A DNA stretch of 64,000 nucleotides, from positions 1 through 64,000 of the forward strand of contig MSJI02000716.1 in the NCBI GenBank assembly GCA_001931905.2, read 5' to 3'. How positions within the stretch are numbered: position 1 is the stretch's first letter; each line of letters opens with the position of its first letter. Under the pieces are notes generated by a model that worked only from the letters and a program-made list of their open reading frames with translations, was not told the DNA's origin and made no database searches. Below, one piece after another: positions 10,792 to 22,040 of the stretch. Made by a program: the position numbers and the translations under genes. The stretch comes from Cladosporium sp. IMV 00045 (Eukaryota > Ascomycota > Dothideomycetes > Cladosporiales > Cladosporiaceae).

Positions 10792-11908
10792 ATGAACGTC
10801 CAGCCTCCCGTCAAAGATCAGCTCATCGTACTCCCGAATGTGAAGCGCAACGCTGCGGACCCTCCGACCGATCGCAAGCCCTCGCTCGTTCCTGGAGGCC
10901 AACCACACCCTATTCGCAGCCATGTGGTAGCTGTAAGGTTCACTGCCTCAGTTTGATTCACGAAGATCAACACTGACTTCTCGGCAGGCAATCGGCGAGT
11001 TTCTCGGTACATTCCTCTTCCTCTTCTTCGCCTTCGCCGGCGCTCAGGTTGCCAACGAGGCAGCAGCACTGTCCGATGGCACCACGCCTTCCGCCGGTAC
11101 ACTGCTCTACATCGCTCTCTCGTTTGGATTCAGTCTTATGGTCAACGCCTGGGTTTTCTTCCGCATCAGTGGCGGCCTTTTCAATCCGGCGGTGACCTTC
11201 GGTCTCATGCTCATCGGCTGCCTGAGCTGGACGCGTGCCGCTGTGGTGTTTGTTGCGCAGATTCTTGGTGCTCTTGCGAGTGCGGGTGTTGTGGCTGCGC
11301 TGTTTCCCAACGTAAGCTTGAGCTGCATTTCCGTCTTGTAGGTAAGCTTACTGATGAGAGCAGAAATTCGCGGTTGCAACAGCTCTTGCTGAAGACACTT
11401 CGGTCGCGCGCGGGCTCTTCATCGAGATGTTCCTGACGGCACTGCTGGTCTTCACAATCTTCATGCTCGCAGCCGAGAAGCACCGCGCCACTTTCATCGC
11501 ACCTGTCGGTATTGGCCTTGCGCTCTTCATCGCCCACCTCGCTGGCGTTCGCTTCACTGGTGGTAAGTGTCATCCAATCCTGCCTTTCCAGTCTCCAACT
11601 AACCTTCGACTCACAGCATCTCTCAATCCAGCCCGTTCCTTTGGTCCAGACGTGGTGAATGCCCACTTCCCTAGCTACCACTGGATCTACTGGATTGGCC
11701 CTCTGCTTGGTTCGCTTCTGGCCGTGTTCGCGTACAGGTGAGATGCCAGATAGCAGTCAGGTTCTTCGAAACGGCATCACTGACATCCTGCAGAATCATC
11801 AAAGCGCTCGAGTACGAGGCTTACGGCGCAACGGGGCAAGATGCAGATCACCCAGCGACTACTGATACCCCTCCCGCGGCGCGCCCTGCACCGAAAGAGA
11901 CTGTTTAA
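10792..11908 (+). CDS. aquaporin (orthodox water channel type)
   Basis: Five exons: 10792-10932, 10988-11311, 11364-11562, 11617-11737 and 11794-11908, giving 299 aa. It is a six-helix major intrinsic protein of the plasma or internal membrane. The first helix is AIGEFLGTFLFLFFAFAGAQ. The first pore loop is SGGLFNPAVTFG and the second is ASLNPARSFGPD, so both NPA boxes are intact. A His in helix 5 (LFIAHLAGVRFTG), Arg after the second NPA and Ser rather than Asp after it fit the water-selective filter rather than an aquaglyceroporin. The N-terminal ~45 residues are a short cytosolic extension. The C-terminal tail is Pro/Thr-rich. All four introns are GT-AG and keep the frame. The natural substrate and cell location are inferred. 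Confidence 0.93.
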
Positions 11909-12531
11909 GGCAGTGAAGAGGATACCTGAGAATGGGAATGACCTGGGAAGTCTGATGAAAGCTTTTCCTGTGAAGAGATGGACATATTGTTGGAAGGTGG
12001 TGTAGAACCCTAGATTGTGATAACCCTGTGGGATTGAAGCGTTGAGAAGAACCTACATATAACTGCATCGAGATAAAGAACGCTTTTTGATGGCTCCAAA
12101 CTCATGCACACTTCCCGTGAGGCCAGCGATGAAGATATATATTGAACCCTGAGTGAGCAAATGGCAGGCAAGCCTTCTGAGGTGCTTTCTCCAGGTGATG
12201 TTGGATTATTTCGCTGAGCCGGACGCTGACTTGGTCTTTTTCGCTGCTTCTATTCCTGAAAGTGACTGAGTGCAAGATACCATGGATGCCAAATGATATT
12301 ACTGAGCTGGAAACAGAAGAATATCACAACTCATCTGCGAATTGACATAGGCAAGCATATGAGGACGTGGTCAGCCCGGTACGTCACAGCCAATCACACT
12401 CGCGCTTGGCGCGGACCTCGCCGCAAGTTCCATCCGAGAGACGACATGCAGCAAGCTCCCCGAACGAACTCATAGCGCAGCACACCTCAAGACCTCAAAT
12501 CTCCCCTCAACACACCACCTCACACGCAACA
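11909..12531. other. intergenic, aquaporin 3' region and COX13 promoter
   Basis: 623 bp with no supportable ORF. The last ~150 bp before the COX13 start are C/A-rich, as is common in leaders of well-expressed fungal genes. Confidence 0.4.
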
Positions 12532-13306
12532 ATGCTCGGCCTCCGTACCGCCACGCGCACCGCTCACGCGCTCCCCGCTTTCCGCAACCAGGCCGCCCGC
12601 CGCTGGACCTCTGGCATTGGCGCCAAAGGCCTTGAGGGCCCCGCCGACAATGCTTTCAACCGCGAGAGAGCCGCTGTCAAGCAGCACGCTGCTGACACTT
12701 CTGGTGAGTTTGCTGCGGCTGTTGGAATCTTGGGGAGGAGGGGGAGAGTTCAAGAGGAAGAGGAAGCATGCGGATGGGGCGGGTAGAGCGTGGGAAAGAA
12801 GCATTGGGATTTGTTATGACGACGAGCATATGAAACGAAGAAAGGACGCGAAGGATTCGCGCATGGAGAATGAGTGGCAGACCAAAGCATCGTGCATTTC
12901 CGCTGACCATTGACCGTCACAGGCACCTGGCGCAAGCTCTCCATCTAGTAAACCTCCCACCAAATCTAGCACACCTCGCACCGCCCGCGAAAGCCATACT
13001 GACCAAAGCCCGCCCGCAGCGTCGTGATCCCCTCCATCATCCTCGCCGGCGTCAACGCCTACCGCCTGTGGACCGAGCACTGGGAGCACGCCGCGCACGG
13101 CCCCGCCCTCGAGGACAAGGTCGAGTACCCCTTCCAGAACATCAGGACCAAGAACTACTTCTGGGGAGACGGTGACAAGGTACGTGCACGGCATCTGGAT
13201 CTCTACTCTTACTTTTCAAGTAGCGACAGTGAGACTGACCGCCAATGCGCGTTTGTAGACCCTTTTCTGGAACGACAAGGTCAACTACCACAAGAAGGAC
13301 GAGTAA
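12532..13306 (+). CDS. COX13: cytochrome c oxidase subunit VIa
   Basis: Four exons: 12532-12703, 12923-12947 (25 nt), 13020-13179 and 13259-13306, giving 134 aa. It is a small nuclear-encoded subunit of respiratory complex IV in the mitochondrial inner membrane. The N-terminus (MLGLRTATRTAHALPAFRNQ) is basic and Ser/Thr/Ala-rich, as expected of a mitochondrial presequence. GTWRKLSIYVVIPSIILAGVNAY gives the single membrane helix, and HWEHAAHGPALEDKVEYPFQNIRTKNYFWGDGDKTLFWND is the conserved C-terminal part facing the intermembrane space. Its position beside APC5 and APN2 is the usual synteny at Dothideomycete MAT loci. It is single-copy here: the tandem block begins just beyond it. Confidence 0.95.
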
Positions 13307-13526
13307 ATTATACATCTGAGTGCAGGCACAGTAGGAATCGAATAGAGGAAACGAAGTGAGGCAGCGAGCGAGAGAACGAGTCTCAAAACGCCGCTGCGGC
13401 GTGGCGCAATTATATCTCTCTTATGTAGAAACAGGAATCCCTCTGTACAGAAAATGCGCATGCGCACCACCTACACGGTCATTTCTTTGGTAGCTTGTTG
13501 TTTTCTATTTATTATATGTGCATGGA

Positions 13527-16270
13527 CTATCGAGCTTGCAGCATTGCTTCATGATCAGCCACCAATTGCTCGTATTTCGCTTCCGCCTCTCGCACGCCGA
13601 GTTCATCGTCCATCTCGGCGCTGAGAGCAGATTTCATCACCAGCGCCGTCAACTGAGCCATATGATCGGAGAGGTGGGCAGAGACTGTTGGACAATTAGC
13701 AAGTCGTTCTCTCCGGACTCCGCGAGTCAAAGCAGTTTAAGTAAAACTCACTTTCCCTCGCCCTTTCGGCCCACCGCAAGCCCTGTCGCAGGAACTTCTG
13801 CCTCTCGCTCTCGCCAGCCGTAACGGCAGGGTTGGCGAGGCCGGCGAACGACGTCGTGAGAAGGAGGAAGAAGCGCGCCGGCAAATCAGCCGGGCCGCTT
13901 TCCAAAGCCTGGCGCACGTATTGTCAGAAACCATCCTCCTGCCATGAGACTCATTGTGAGGAACCGCGAAGAACTTACCTGCGGCAAAGCGGCCTCGACG
14001 ACTTCCCTCGCGGCGCCGAATTCCCCGACTTTGTTGAGAATGCCCGCCAGCTGAGCTAGCGCTTCGAGCAGAACGGGCACGAGACCTGCTCGCTCGGCGC
14101 TGCTGGCTGCTCGGATTGCGAGGCTGAAGCCCTTTTCTGGTTTGCCCGAGGCTGCGAAGACGCTTGCTTTTAGCGTGAGGAGGTGGAGGGTTTGGGCGAG
14201 GTCTGTGCCGGGGCTGGAGAGGAGGGAAGTGATTTTCGAGAGAGCGTTGGGGAGTTGTTCCGAGCGGATCAGGAGGTGGATTTCGAGGAGGGAGACTTGT
14301 TGGGTGAGTTCGGGGTCGGCTGTGGGTTGGAAGGGGAGGAGGTCGGCGAGGTGGTGGTTGGCGGCGGGGAGGTTGTCGCTGGGGAGATGTGTGGGTTAGT
14401 CTGTGCGGTGTGTGGCAGTTTTGAGATGGATAGGGTGGACATACTTTCTGATTGCTTGGAGGAGGGCTATCAGCCTTGCGAATGCGCTCACTCGCTGTTC
14501 TAGTTTGAGCGTGCCTCGGACCTGCTCGTGGAGAGAAGAAAGGGAAGCTTGAGCGGCAGCGTAGGCGCCATTCTGTGCAGCTGAGAACGCAAGTCGGCAT
14601 TGTGCGCGGACACGATCACCAAGAGAGCACTCTTTGTCTAATACGGCATCGATGCTCGAGTAATGGCGGGACGCCGTGTGTGACTGCCCTGTGTTGAGAG
14701 TCAGTTCTGATGTGTTCGGATGGGAGTGTTGTGAAGTGGCGTCCGCATAGCTAAAGAATGTCACCGACAGGGGAAAACACGCACCGAGACGATCGTAGAT
14801 TGAGCCCTGGAAGATGGTGACTGCGGGCATCAGAGAGTACGATGCATGTTGAACGTTGAGATGTGCCGACTGGAGAACATGCTCGAGTGCCTTGGGGCTG
14901 ACGCCGGTCTTGAGGGAGAGAGATCGGTTAGCTCGTGCCACAATATCGTAATTTCCTTGCTGTGTGAAGAAAAACTCAGACTCACATTTCTCAGCTCGAG
15001 CTTCGCCTCCTCAAGCAAAGTGCTGGAAACCAAGTTCCAATGTTTGCCGTCCTTCGCTTTCGTCTTTAGAAAAGCAAGCTCATCTTGCTCGCTACCGCCA
15101 TCACCAGCCAAAGCAGCGAGAGAACGTAAAGAGGAAACAGAAGGCAGATTGTGAGCTTGGCGGAGATACAAGAGCCATGATAGAGCGAAGTTGAGGCAAG
15201 CCGTGTCTTGGTTTTCTCGAGCTGCTCTAGGGTCAGCCGTGGAGTCGCGAACAATATCCAACAAACTACAGTGCGTAGAGATGAGAGAGCTTACCGGTCG
15301 CGATGCATTCTTCCATCGTATTTAGTGACTCCTCCCACCTTTCGAAGTCCGCGTGCAAGACGCTCAAGTGCAGCAACGCTATTTGATAGTATGTCTTGAC
15401 ACCGTCGGCTGCTGCTCCTTTGGCAGCAATGCTGTAGTCGAAGTATCTGTGCAACTCCTCTAAAGCCAGAGTATATTGTCCCGCCCTCCAAGCCTCAAAG
15501 AAGTCCATGAAGTGATGCAAGTTCTGTGTGTCAGAAGTTTGCCGAAGTGAGAGCCATGATCTCAGCTTAGCCTTCAGTTCTGGTGGAACACGTGTGCCTC
15601 GCTTCTGCAGTGCGTGTATTGAAATGCTCAATGCGATATCGATGTCGTCGTTGCTGATCATGGGTGCTGTGGCTGAGGAGGTCGTGATGACCGGTTGCGG
15701 CACGCTGTCCTGGCTGCTCTCCTTTGAAGCATACGCCTTGGCAGCTTCGGGCTGTGTGCGGGCCCATGAGTCCCAAGTGACTGCGATGTATGATTTGTAC
15801 GCATTGAGAAGAGCCAAAGAGTCGGCAAACCGGAGGCGAGTCCATTCGACATTGCAGCGACGGATGAAGTGGCCAATGGGGGAGGCTGGTGTGACTTTTC
15901 TCTCTTCAGGATTTTCCGGAGTCAGAATGGCAAAGACGCGATCAAAGAGTTGGTGCAGCTGGTCCAGGTCTGCAACTGTCCAAGCTGTCTGGACGAAGTC
16001 ATCATAATGTGTGCGTCCAGGAAAGTTTGATGGTATTGAGCTGAGTGGTGCTGCGAAACTTGATGCGTCTTCCGGTGGGCCAGTAGTCTTGTTGGCACTT
16101 GTCTTGCTGTATGGGTCTTCGCTACCAGAAAAGCCTCCGGTCTTCTCAATCAATTGCTCGGTAATCAATTCCAGCAATTTGGCGTCCGATTCTGGGTCCT
16201 CACGATTTTGGAGATAGGATTCGACGAGTATTAGCGTGCATACTTTGGCTGGAGTGAGATAGCGAGCCAT
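13527..16270 (-). CDS. APC5: anaphase-promoting complex subunit 5, copy 1 (complete)
   Basis: Seven exons on the minus strand: 16270-15295, 15221-14986, 14908-14785, 14688-14445, 14378-13979, 13908-13752 and 13684-13527, giving 764 aa. APC5 is a TPR-type scaffold subunit of the APC/C ubiquitin ligase, which triggers anaphase and mitotic exit. The signature is around residues 275-345: LHRYFDYSIAAKG, KTYYQIALLHLSVLHADFE, then across the first splice ECIATARENQDTACLNFALSWL. TPR-like helical repeats continue to the end. The third intron (14689-14784) is a multiple of three without stops, so retention would not break the frame. APC5 and APN2 start 379 bp apart and are divergent. Exons 6-7 have no counterpart in copy 2 because of the assembly gap. 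Confidence 0.9.
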
Positions 16271-16649
16271 GATGGAAGTCTTTTTCAGCCGTCTGGTAAC
16301 GACTGCATGCTGGTATTAGACAGGTATTTTCTGGTCACAAACATCAGCTCGTCGTCTTCACATCCTCGATGCACAGCGGTTTCCCAATGCGGAAGTTTGG
16401 CTTTGGCTCGAGAAACACGCGAAGCAAGCGCGTGTTGCGGAAAGCTGCCGCTTCGCAGACGTCATGCCATCAACCTTTCAAGAGCGTGACGAGGAAGTCG
16501 AGTATCGCATGTGTGGAAAGGCTTGAGGCATGAGTTCTTACTGTTGGAATGGAGAAATGATGTGAGACCAGCGACAATTCCTGGAATCAAGACAGAAAAC
16601 GACAAGCAAGGGATCGCGCTTGTCCAGCGATGCTTGAAAGACCACAACA
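16271..16649. promoter_or_regulatory. APC5/APN2 divergent promoter, copy 1
   Basis: 379 bp between divergent starts, well conserved with 30,183-30,568 in the second copy apart from small indels. No specific binding site is assigned. Confidence 0.5.
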
Positions 16650-18658
16650 ATGAGGCTCACAACATGGTATGCATGCACGAAGACAAGCCTTTGATAATTA
16701 TCCTAGCTGGCCCAAATCTAACATGTTCCAGGAATGTCAACGGCATCCGCAACCCTTTCTCCTACCCACCATGGAACTCTGCCCGCAGCTTCCCAGCCAT
16801 GTTCGACATTCTGGAGAGCGACATCATCGTCATGCAAGAGCTGAAGATCCAGCGCAAAGACCTAAGAGATGACATGGTGATCCTTGATGGATGGGACTGC
16901 TATTTCAGCTTGCCCAAGCATAAGAAGGGATACTCTGGCGTGGGAATCTACACAAGGAATGCAACTTGCGCTCCCATCCGGGCGGAGGAGGGCTTGCTGG
17001 GTGTACTGCCTTCTCCCTCTGGGACACCATACCGAGATCTGCCAGAAGATCAATGTATCGGCGGCTACCCTAGCGATTTTCAGATTGCCGACTTGGGCGT
17101 TGATGCTGCCCTTCTCGACGCTGAAGGTCGCTGTCTCATTCTGGAATTCCCAGCCTTCGTCTTGCTAGGCGTCTATTCTCCAGCAAATAGCAATGGTCTC
17201 CGCGATGATTTTCGTTACGGCTTCGTCTGCGCCCTTGACTGCCGCATTCGCAATCTCACTCAAAGTGGCAAGCGTGTCGTGCTTGTAGGCGACTTGAATG
17301 TCTCACGGCATGAGATCGATACCGCCTCCTCGGCGGATGACATGCGAAAGAACGGCATCACTCATGAGGATTACATATCCACGCCAAATCGTCGGATCTT
17401 CAACCAGCTGCTTGTGGGCGGAGAGGTGGTTGGCGAAAGAGACGAGGGAAGAGAGCAGGGGGTACTGTGGGATTCGACGCGAGGCTTTCACCCGAACAGA
17501 GTGGGCATGTACACACATTGGGAGCAGAAGATAAATGCTCGACCCGGCAACTTTGGTAGCCGAATCGATTTCGTCCTGGTTGCAGAGTCTATGCGGCCTT
17601 GGATCAAAGATGCAAATATCCAAGAAGGTCTGCTCGGAAGCGACCACTGTCCAGTATTTGCGGACTTCCATGACGTCGTGGGTACTGCAGATGGTAAGGT
17701 CAAGCTCCTTGACATCATGAGCCCGCCAGGAACCTTTGTAGATGGAGAGCGTAAACGCGAGTGGATGGTGCAAGACATACCCGCTTTCTCAGGGAAGCGT
17801 TTACAAGAGTTCGACAAGCGACGGAGCATCAAGTCCATGTTCGCAGCGCCTAAAGCAAAGCAACCAACCAGCAGCATCAGCACATCCGGCGAGGCTGCCG
17901 CACAGCCGAAGACGGAGGAGTCTGGAGCATCTACACAACCATCAACCAGCAGTGCGCCTGCGAATGGAAGCAAAGAGTCCAGCGAGCCCAGCGGTTCCAG
18001 CGTAGACTTAAAACGCAAAACCGCAACATCCTCCAAGCCTGCGCCAGCGAAAAAGCAAAAGTCTGATGCGAGCGCACTTCCGAATGGATCAGCAGCAAAA
18101 GGCCAGCAAAGCCTGCGAGGCTTCTTCCAACCGAAGGTCGCGAATACGAACAAGGGCAACAGTACAGCAGCGCAGACTTCCGACCAAGAGGCTCAATCAA
18201 GAGAAGCTGGCGCATCCGCCGCCACCGAGACCTCCAAGGATACTCCCGTCAACCACACCAACGAAAGTACAACAAGAGCATCACCCACACCAACCTCGAC
18301 GGACGACCCAACAACCTCTCTGACGCGCAAACCATCAGCGACTCCCACGTCCGCACGCACCGTGACAACCGATCCTCCCTCTCCCACAACCAACTTCGAC
18401 AACCTCGAAGCCCGCTCCGCAACCTCACAAACATGGTCCGCCCTCTTCTCCCGCCCCGTCGCGCCTCTATGCGAAGACCACTCCGAGCCCTGCAAATCCA
18501 TGCAGACGAAGAAGAAAGGCAGCAACCAAGGGCGCAGCTTCTGGATGTGCGCGCGACCGCTGGGACCCAGCGGACAGAAAGAGCGAGGTACAGAGTGGAG
18601 ATGCGGCACGTTCATATGGTGCAGCGATTGGCAGAATGGGAGGAAAGAGGACGGATGA
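16650..18658 (+). CDS. APN2: AP endonuclease 2 (DNA lyase), copy 1
   Basis: Two exons: 16650-16666 (17 nt, MRLTTW) and 16732-18658, giving 647 aa. The 65-nt intron splits the Trp codon of the start motif TTWNVNGIR, with donor GTATGC and branch CTAAC. The enzyme is a class II AP endonuclease / 3'-phosphodiesterase of base excision repair in the nucleus. Visible in order: MQELKIQRKD with the catalytic Glu, GYSGVGIYTR, LLGVYSPANS, VLVGDLNVS, GSRIDFVLVAE, LLGSDHCPVFAD (catalytic His), then a Ser/Thr/Pro-rich linker (~400-580). The linker contains a PCNA-binding PIP box, QQSLRGFF. A C-terminal GRF zinc finger (CEDHSEPCKSM, FWMCARPLG, CGTFIWC) closes the protein. Standard MAT-flank gene in Pezizomycotina. 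Confidence 0.95.
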
Positions 18659-19016
18659 AGCGACGGTGTGTTGAAAGCAAAAAGTCTCCCGTTTTCTCCT
18701 TTAATTTTGCGCGAAAGCGACCAGCTCAGTATCTATACCCCAAAGGCTCAAAGTATTCAATTCCCGGTTTTTCGAATACCTCTCCGCTTCCCAATGCGCG
18801 AGCTGACGTAAGCGCGCTTCACTGCTCGACTCGGCTTATTGTTCCTATTGTCGTGCGCTTTGGGATTTCAGGGTCTGGGGAGCTCAGCAACTTCTCGCAA
18901 GCTCGAGCTTGCGCGGAGGCTGGGGGAATTTGCTTATTGAAGCTTTTTGTGGTGGCCGGTGAAAGTCGAGTGGCAGGGAGGTGAAGTGAGGTTGGTGACG
19001 CTGTTCGAGGACAATA
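18659..19016. other. APN2 3' flank, conserved up to idiomorph edge (copy 1)
   Basis: Noncoding sequence that remains alignable to 32,579-32,956 in copy 2 right up to the shared string ending GGACAATA, then diverges completely. Short ORFs here are not supported. Confidence 0.6.
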
Positions 19017-19429
19017 CGCCTACTCCGTGGGGCAATGCTTCACGCAGAATGGTCATCATGTGTGCTTTAGAAACATCATTGGAGTATTACGTGCATTGTT
19101 ACTTTTGACAACAGCTAATAGGAGAATGAGAGCAATCTGTGAATTTCATTGAATGTAAACTATCTACTTGCGCCTCGTTCCCTCAATGGTCAGTATTATT
19201 ATCAACATGTTTATAGTGTTTTGTCATTTTCGTCAGTCGTGTCGCTCGTGGTTGTCTCTGTCGTGTCGCTCGTATCGGTCGTAAGGACTGTCGATCGAGC
19301 AGAATGTGGTGATTTCGTACGTCTCGCTCGACTTCTGAGCATCAAGCGACTGACCGGTAAGATGAATTGTGCATCAGCGACAAGTACCGGTAACCAAACA
19401 CATATTTACTGCTCGACCTGGTCGATCTC

Positions 19430-20715
19430 TCAATCGTCCCACTGGATAAAGTCCGGGAACAACTCCTCATCAAGCCCGAACTGACGGTAGAGTTCGGTAG
19501 TGGCGAGGCCACCATCGTCGGGGAGAGAGACCTCGTGATCGTCGAGGCTAGGGAACAGCGGGTCGTTGGGGTCGTTGCTAAACCCGATCGGGTCTGGGAG
19601 GTGGCCGGCGTCGCCAGTCAGAGCAGTGATGTTCGGAACAAAAGCATGAGCCGGGTCCTGAGGATCCTTGAGATTGGTGGTGCCGTCGGCGTACTGGTGA
19701 GCAGACAGTTCAAGCGGCAAGGACTGACCCTTGATAGTAGCGAGCTCGGTAGTGGTGAAGTTGGTTTTGTTGAAGGCTTCGACATCCTCAGAAAAGACCT
19801 GACCCCGCGCAGAGTTGAGGTACGCATAGTCGGCTTCAGCTGGAATGGGAACAGGCATGGGCGGGGCTGCGACTGGGACTGCGACTGGGACGTAGTCGGC
19901 AGCGATGACCGAGTCATGAGAGGCATCGACAGAAGACTTTGCGGCAGCGTTCTTGGCAGCGAGCTTCGCAAGCTTGGTCTTTGTCATGCGCTTCTTCTTT
20001 TCGGAGGGCTTGCGGGGTTGGTAGTGGTAGTCCGGGTTGGCGATTGCATGGTTGTACTTAGCCTCCGCCGCCTTTTGGTGGTAGATGTCCTTGACTTGCT
20101 GCGCTTCATTCTTCCATTTCTTGCCGATAATGACCGCTGTACAGAGTCAGTACCATTCCAAGAAGGTTCAAACTGGTTTTCACTTACAGATCTCATTGTT
20201 GTGGAGACTCGGGTTCTCTGCAACGACGAGCGGGTGCAACTCCTTGCGGTAGATGATGAAAGCATTCGGCGGGCGCTTGACCTTGTCCTTAGGCTTGGTG
20301 GTAGAGGACTCGATCATTACCTCACTCGCAGGAGTGGCGATTGCTGGAAGCGTGGCACCGGTTTGAGACACAGCTGGGATGGCGAACTGAGTGGAAACAT
20401 CCATGGTGTTACCCACGACAGGATTCTCGCTCATGGCGAGAGGGAGGACAGGGGTGTGAAAGTACGGGTCGACTTCGTTGCTAGAAACTGTTAGCAGGTT
20501 GTGCCACATGAGGATAATGCGCGTACGTACTTGAGAGAAGAGTGGGTTTGTCCGAGGTTGTCACCATGAGCCTCGCTGTGCGGAAAGAAGCTGGTGCTGT
20601 TGAAGGACTGCTCCGGATGGAGATAGTTGTGGAGGCGGAAATTGAGGTCGACTCCGAACTGCTCGTCGGCAGAGACTCGAGCGGTAGTAACCGGCGGGAA
20701 AGCCTCCGCTGCCAT
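19430..20715 (-). CDS. MAT1-2-1: mating-type HMG-box transcription factor MAT1-2-1
   Basis: Three exons on the minus strand: 20715-20531, 20480-20188 and 20136-19430, giving 394 aa. It is the master regulator of MAT1-2 sexual identity, a nuclear DNA-binding protein. The HMG box starts at ~residue 138 with KVKRPPNAFIIYRKELHPLV, continues NPSLHNNEI, and is interrupted by an intron inside the codon of the Ser in EISVIIGKKW. That is the conserved MAT1-2-1 intron position. It ends with KDIYHQKAAEAKYNHAIANPDYHYQPRKPSEKKKR. The C-terminal region is Asp/Pro-rich (FIQWDD end) and may be an activation domain. It is transcribed away from the homeodomain-like gene, with 385 bp between start codons. Confidence 0.95.
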
Positions 20716-21100
20716 TTGTCGTTAGTGAGTATCGCGGGTGTTCGTTTGTGCTTGAAAGAAACAGAAGTAGCGTTTGTTGCGAGGTTGACAGGTTGAGTGG
20801 GTAACCGTAATCTTGAGGAAAGTGCGATGGGTGCTCTTCTCAGTGCGGCAGCTTTTCTGAGTGCGAAAAAGCTCTAAGAGCACGCAATCTTGGCATGGAC
20901 TAGGTCTGTGCGCGCAGAAATTGAAGTGGCTGGGGCTTCTTCACGAGCTGACACGAAGGACGCCTGTGCCCCGCACATTCACCTTGCGCGAACTTGTACC
21001 TCATTGCGAATCGAAAGCCTGTACTCACCTCAAACAAGAATCGTCACGCTAACACTTGACCCTACCCAACACCAGTGTCTTCCAATCGCTCAGCCCGAAA
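20716..21100. promoter_or_regulatory. shared divergent promoter of MAT1-2-1 and homeodomain-like gene
   Basis: 385 bp between two divergent start codons, wholly inside the MAT1-2 idiomorph. The copy of the homeodomain-like gene next to MAT1-1 therefore has an unrelated upstream sequence. Co-regulation with MAT1-2-1 is an inference from layout. Confidence 0.6.
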
Positions 21101-22040
21101 ATGGAAACCTTGAAAGATGCGATGCGCCCGAATGCCCACAGGGAAAGGGAGAAAGTCAAAGCGACCATTACCGGTATGCTCGCTAGCCTGAACCAAAAGC
21201 TTGTCGCAGCAGGGAAGTCTCCTGTCCTTGCGCCTGCGAAAACAGCAGATGATTGGGAGTCCGCGCAGAAATATGCTCGCCGCGTCAAGGTCTCGACAAA
21301 AGCGCCACTGGACCCGAATGAGCTCCAGAAGATCAACGACCTCTGCGTCGCCGAAGCAACAGCTCTCGCCAAGTTTGAAAAGATCCTTTCTGAGATGCAG
21401 ATTCTTGATGAAGAAGGGCTTGCACCCGATGTTTTCAGACACTTCACAGCTGAAGAGCAGGCTGCGATGCTCGAAGCGATGAGAAAGCGTCTCCACGGGT
21501 ATGAACCGGTGCACCCAGAATATCGACTGTTGGCTAACTCGCTGCAGGGACACCGATCAAGTCTTGAAGATCTGTCAAAACAACAAACTGTATTTGAAGG
21601 CTCCACCACAATGCCACGGAATGCTCTCCGATGCCAATGCTGAGGCGCTGCTGGAGGATTGGGTCAAGGCTCGCGGCCCACCGAACGATGCCGAATTACT
21701 TATGCTGGCACGATATCTGAAGATGAACGTGTGGTTGATCTATGAGTGGTGTAAGTTAGCGCATGAGCATACTGGCGACATTGCTGACATATACATAGTC
21801 TGTTGCAGAGGCCTTGAGCGTCGTGATGTCTTGCGCTGGAGACAGGCCCTCGGAATTCCCTTCACCCGTTATCGAGGTGCTGGATTGCAGACCAAGTGGC
21901 ACCGTCACCTTGCAAGGCTGCGCAAAGAAGCCAAAGAGGCAAGAGGTGATCAGGATACTGGTAAGGACCGAGAGGAGGATGTGACGATGGAGGATGTTTC
22001 ACCTGAGATGCAACCCTTCGTCGACCATGAAATGGATTGA
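21101..22040 (+). CDS. MAT1-2-linked homeodomain-like protein, intact copy
   Basis: Three exons: 21101-21498, 21548-21750 and 21799-22040, giving 280 aa. Intron 1 (49 nt) has GTATGA, GGCTAAC and CTGCAG. Intron 2 (48 nt) has GTAAGT, GCTGAC and ATAG, and is a multiple of three. The N-terminal ~130 residues are helical (DDWESAQKYARRV, FRHFTAEEQAAMLEAMRKRL). Residues ~155-210 read LLEDWVKARGPPNDAELLML, then ARYLKMNVWLIYEWF. This has the three-helix layout of a homeodomain, with the WF of helix 3 formed across intron 2, but the usual Asn51 and Arg53 are replaced. The C-terminus is basic then acidic. It may correspond to the MAT1-2-12 type gene described from Mycosphaerellaceae/Teratosphaeriaceae; I recall that name from the literature and cannot verify the match. 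Function unknown; probably a MAT1-2-specific regulator. Confidence 0.72.

Larger units (their letters stand above)
19017..21100. other. MAT1-2 idiomorph
   Basis: About 2.1 kb with no similarity to the equivalent place in the other copy (32,957-35,819). The left edge follows GGACAATA (ends 19,016). The right edge is the ATG of the homeodomain-like gene at 21,101. It contains MAT1-2-1 on the minus strand and nothing else that I can support. Confidence 0.85.

Noticed and set aside
13737..14600. A 287-codon minus-strand ORF rich in Pro and Arg
   Set aside because: Off-frame reading of APC5 exons and introns; the spliced APC5 model explains the sequence.
19215..19285. Short direct repeats (GTCGTGTCGCTCGT-like) in the MAT1-2 idiomorph
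   Set aside because: Only two imperfect units; not enough for a repeat array or regulatory claim.
19535..20494. A 319-codon plus-strand ORF in the MAT1-2 idiomorph
   Set aside because: Antisense to MAT1-2-1 and across its intron; no domain.
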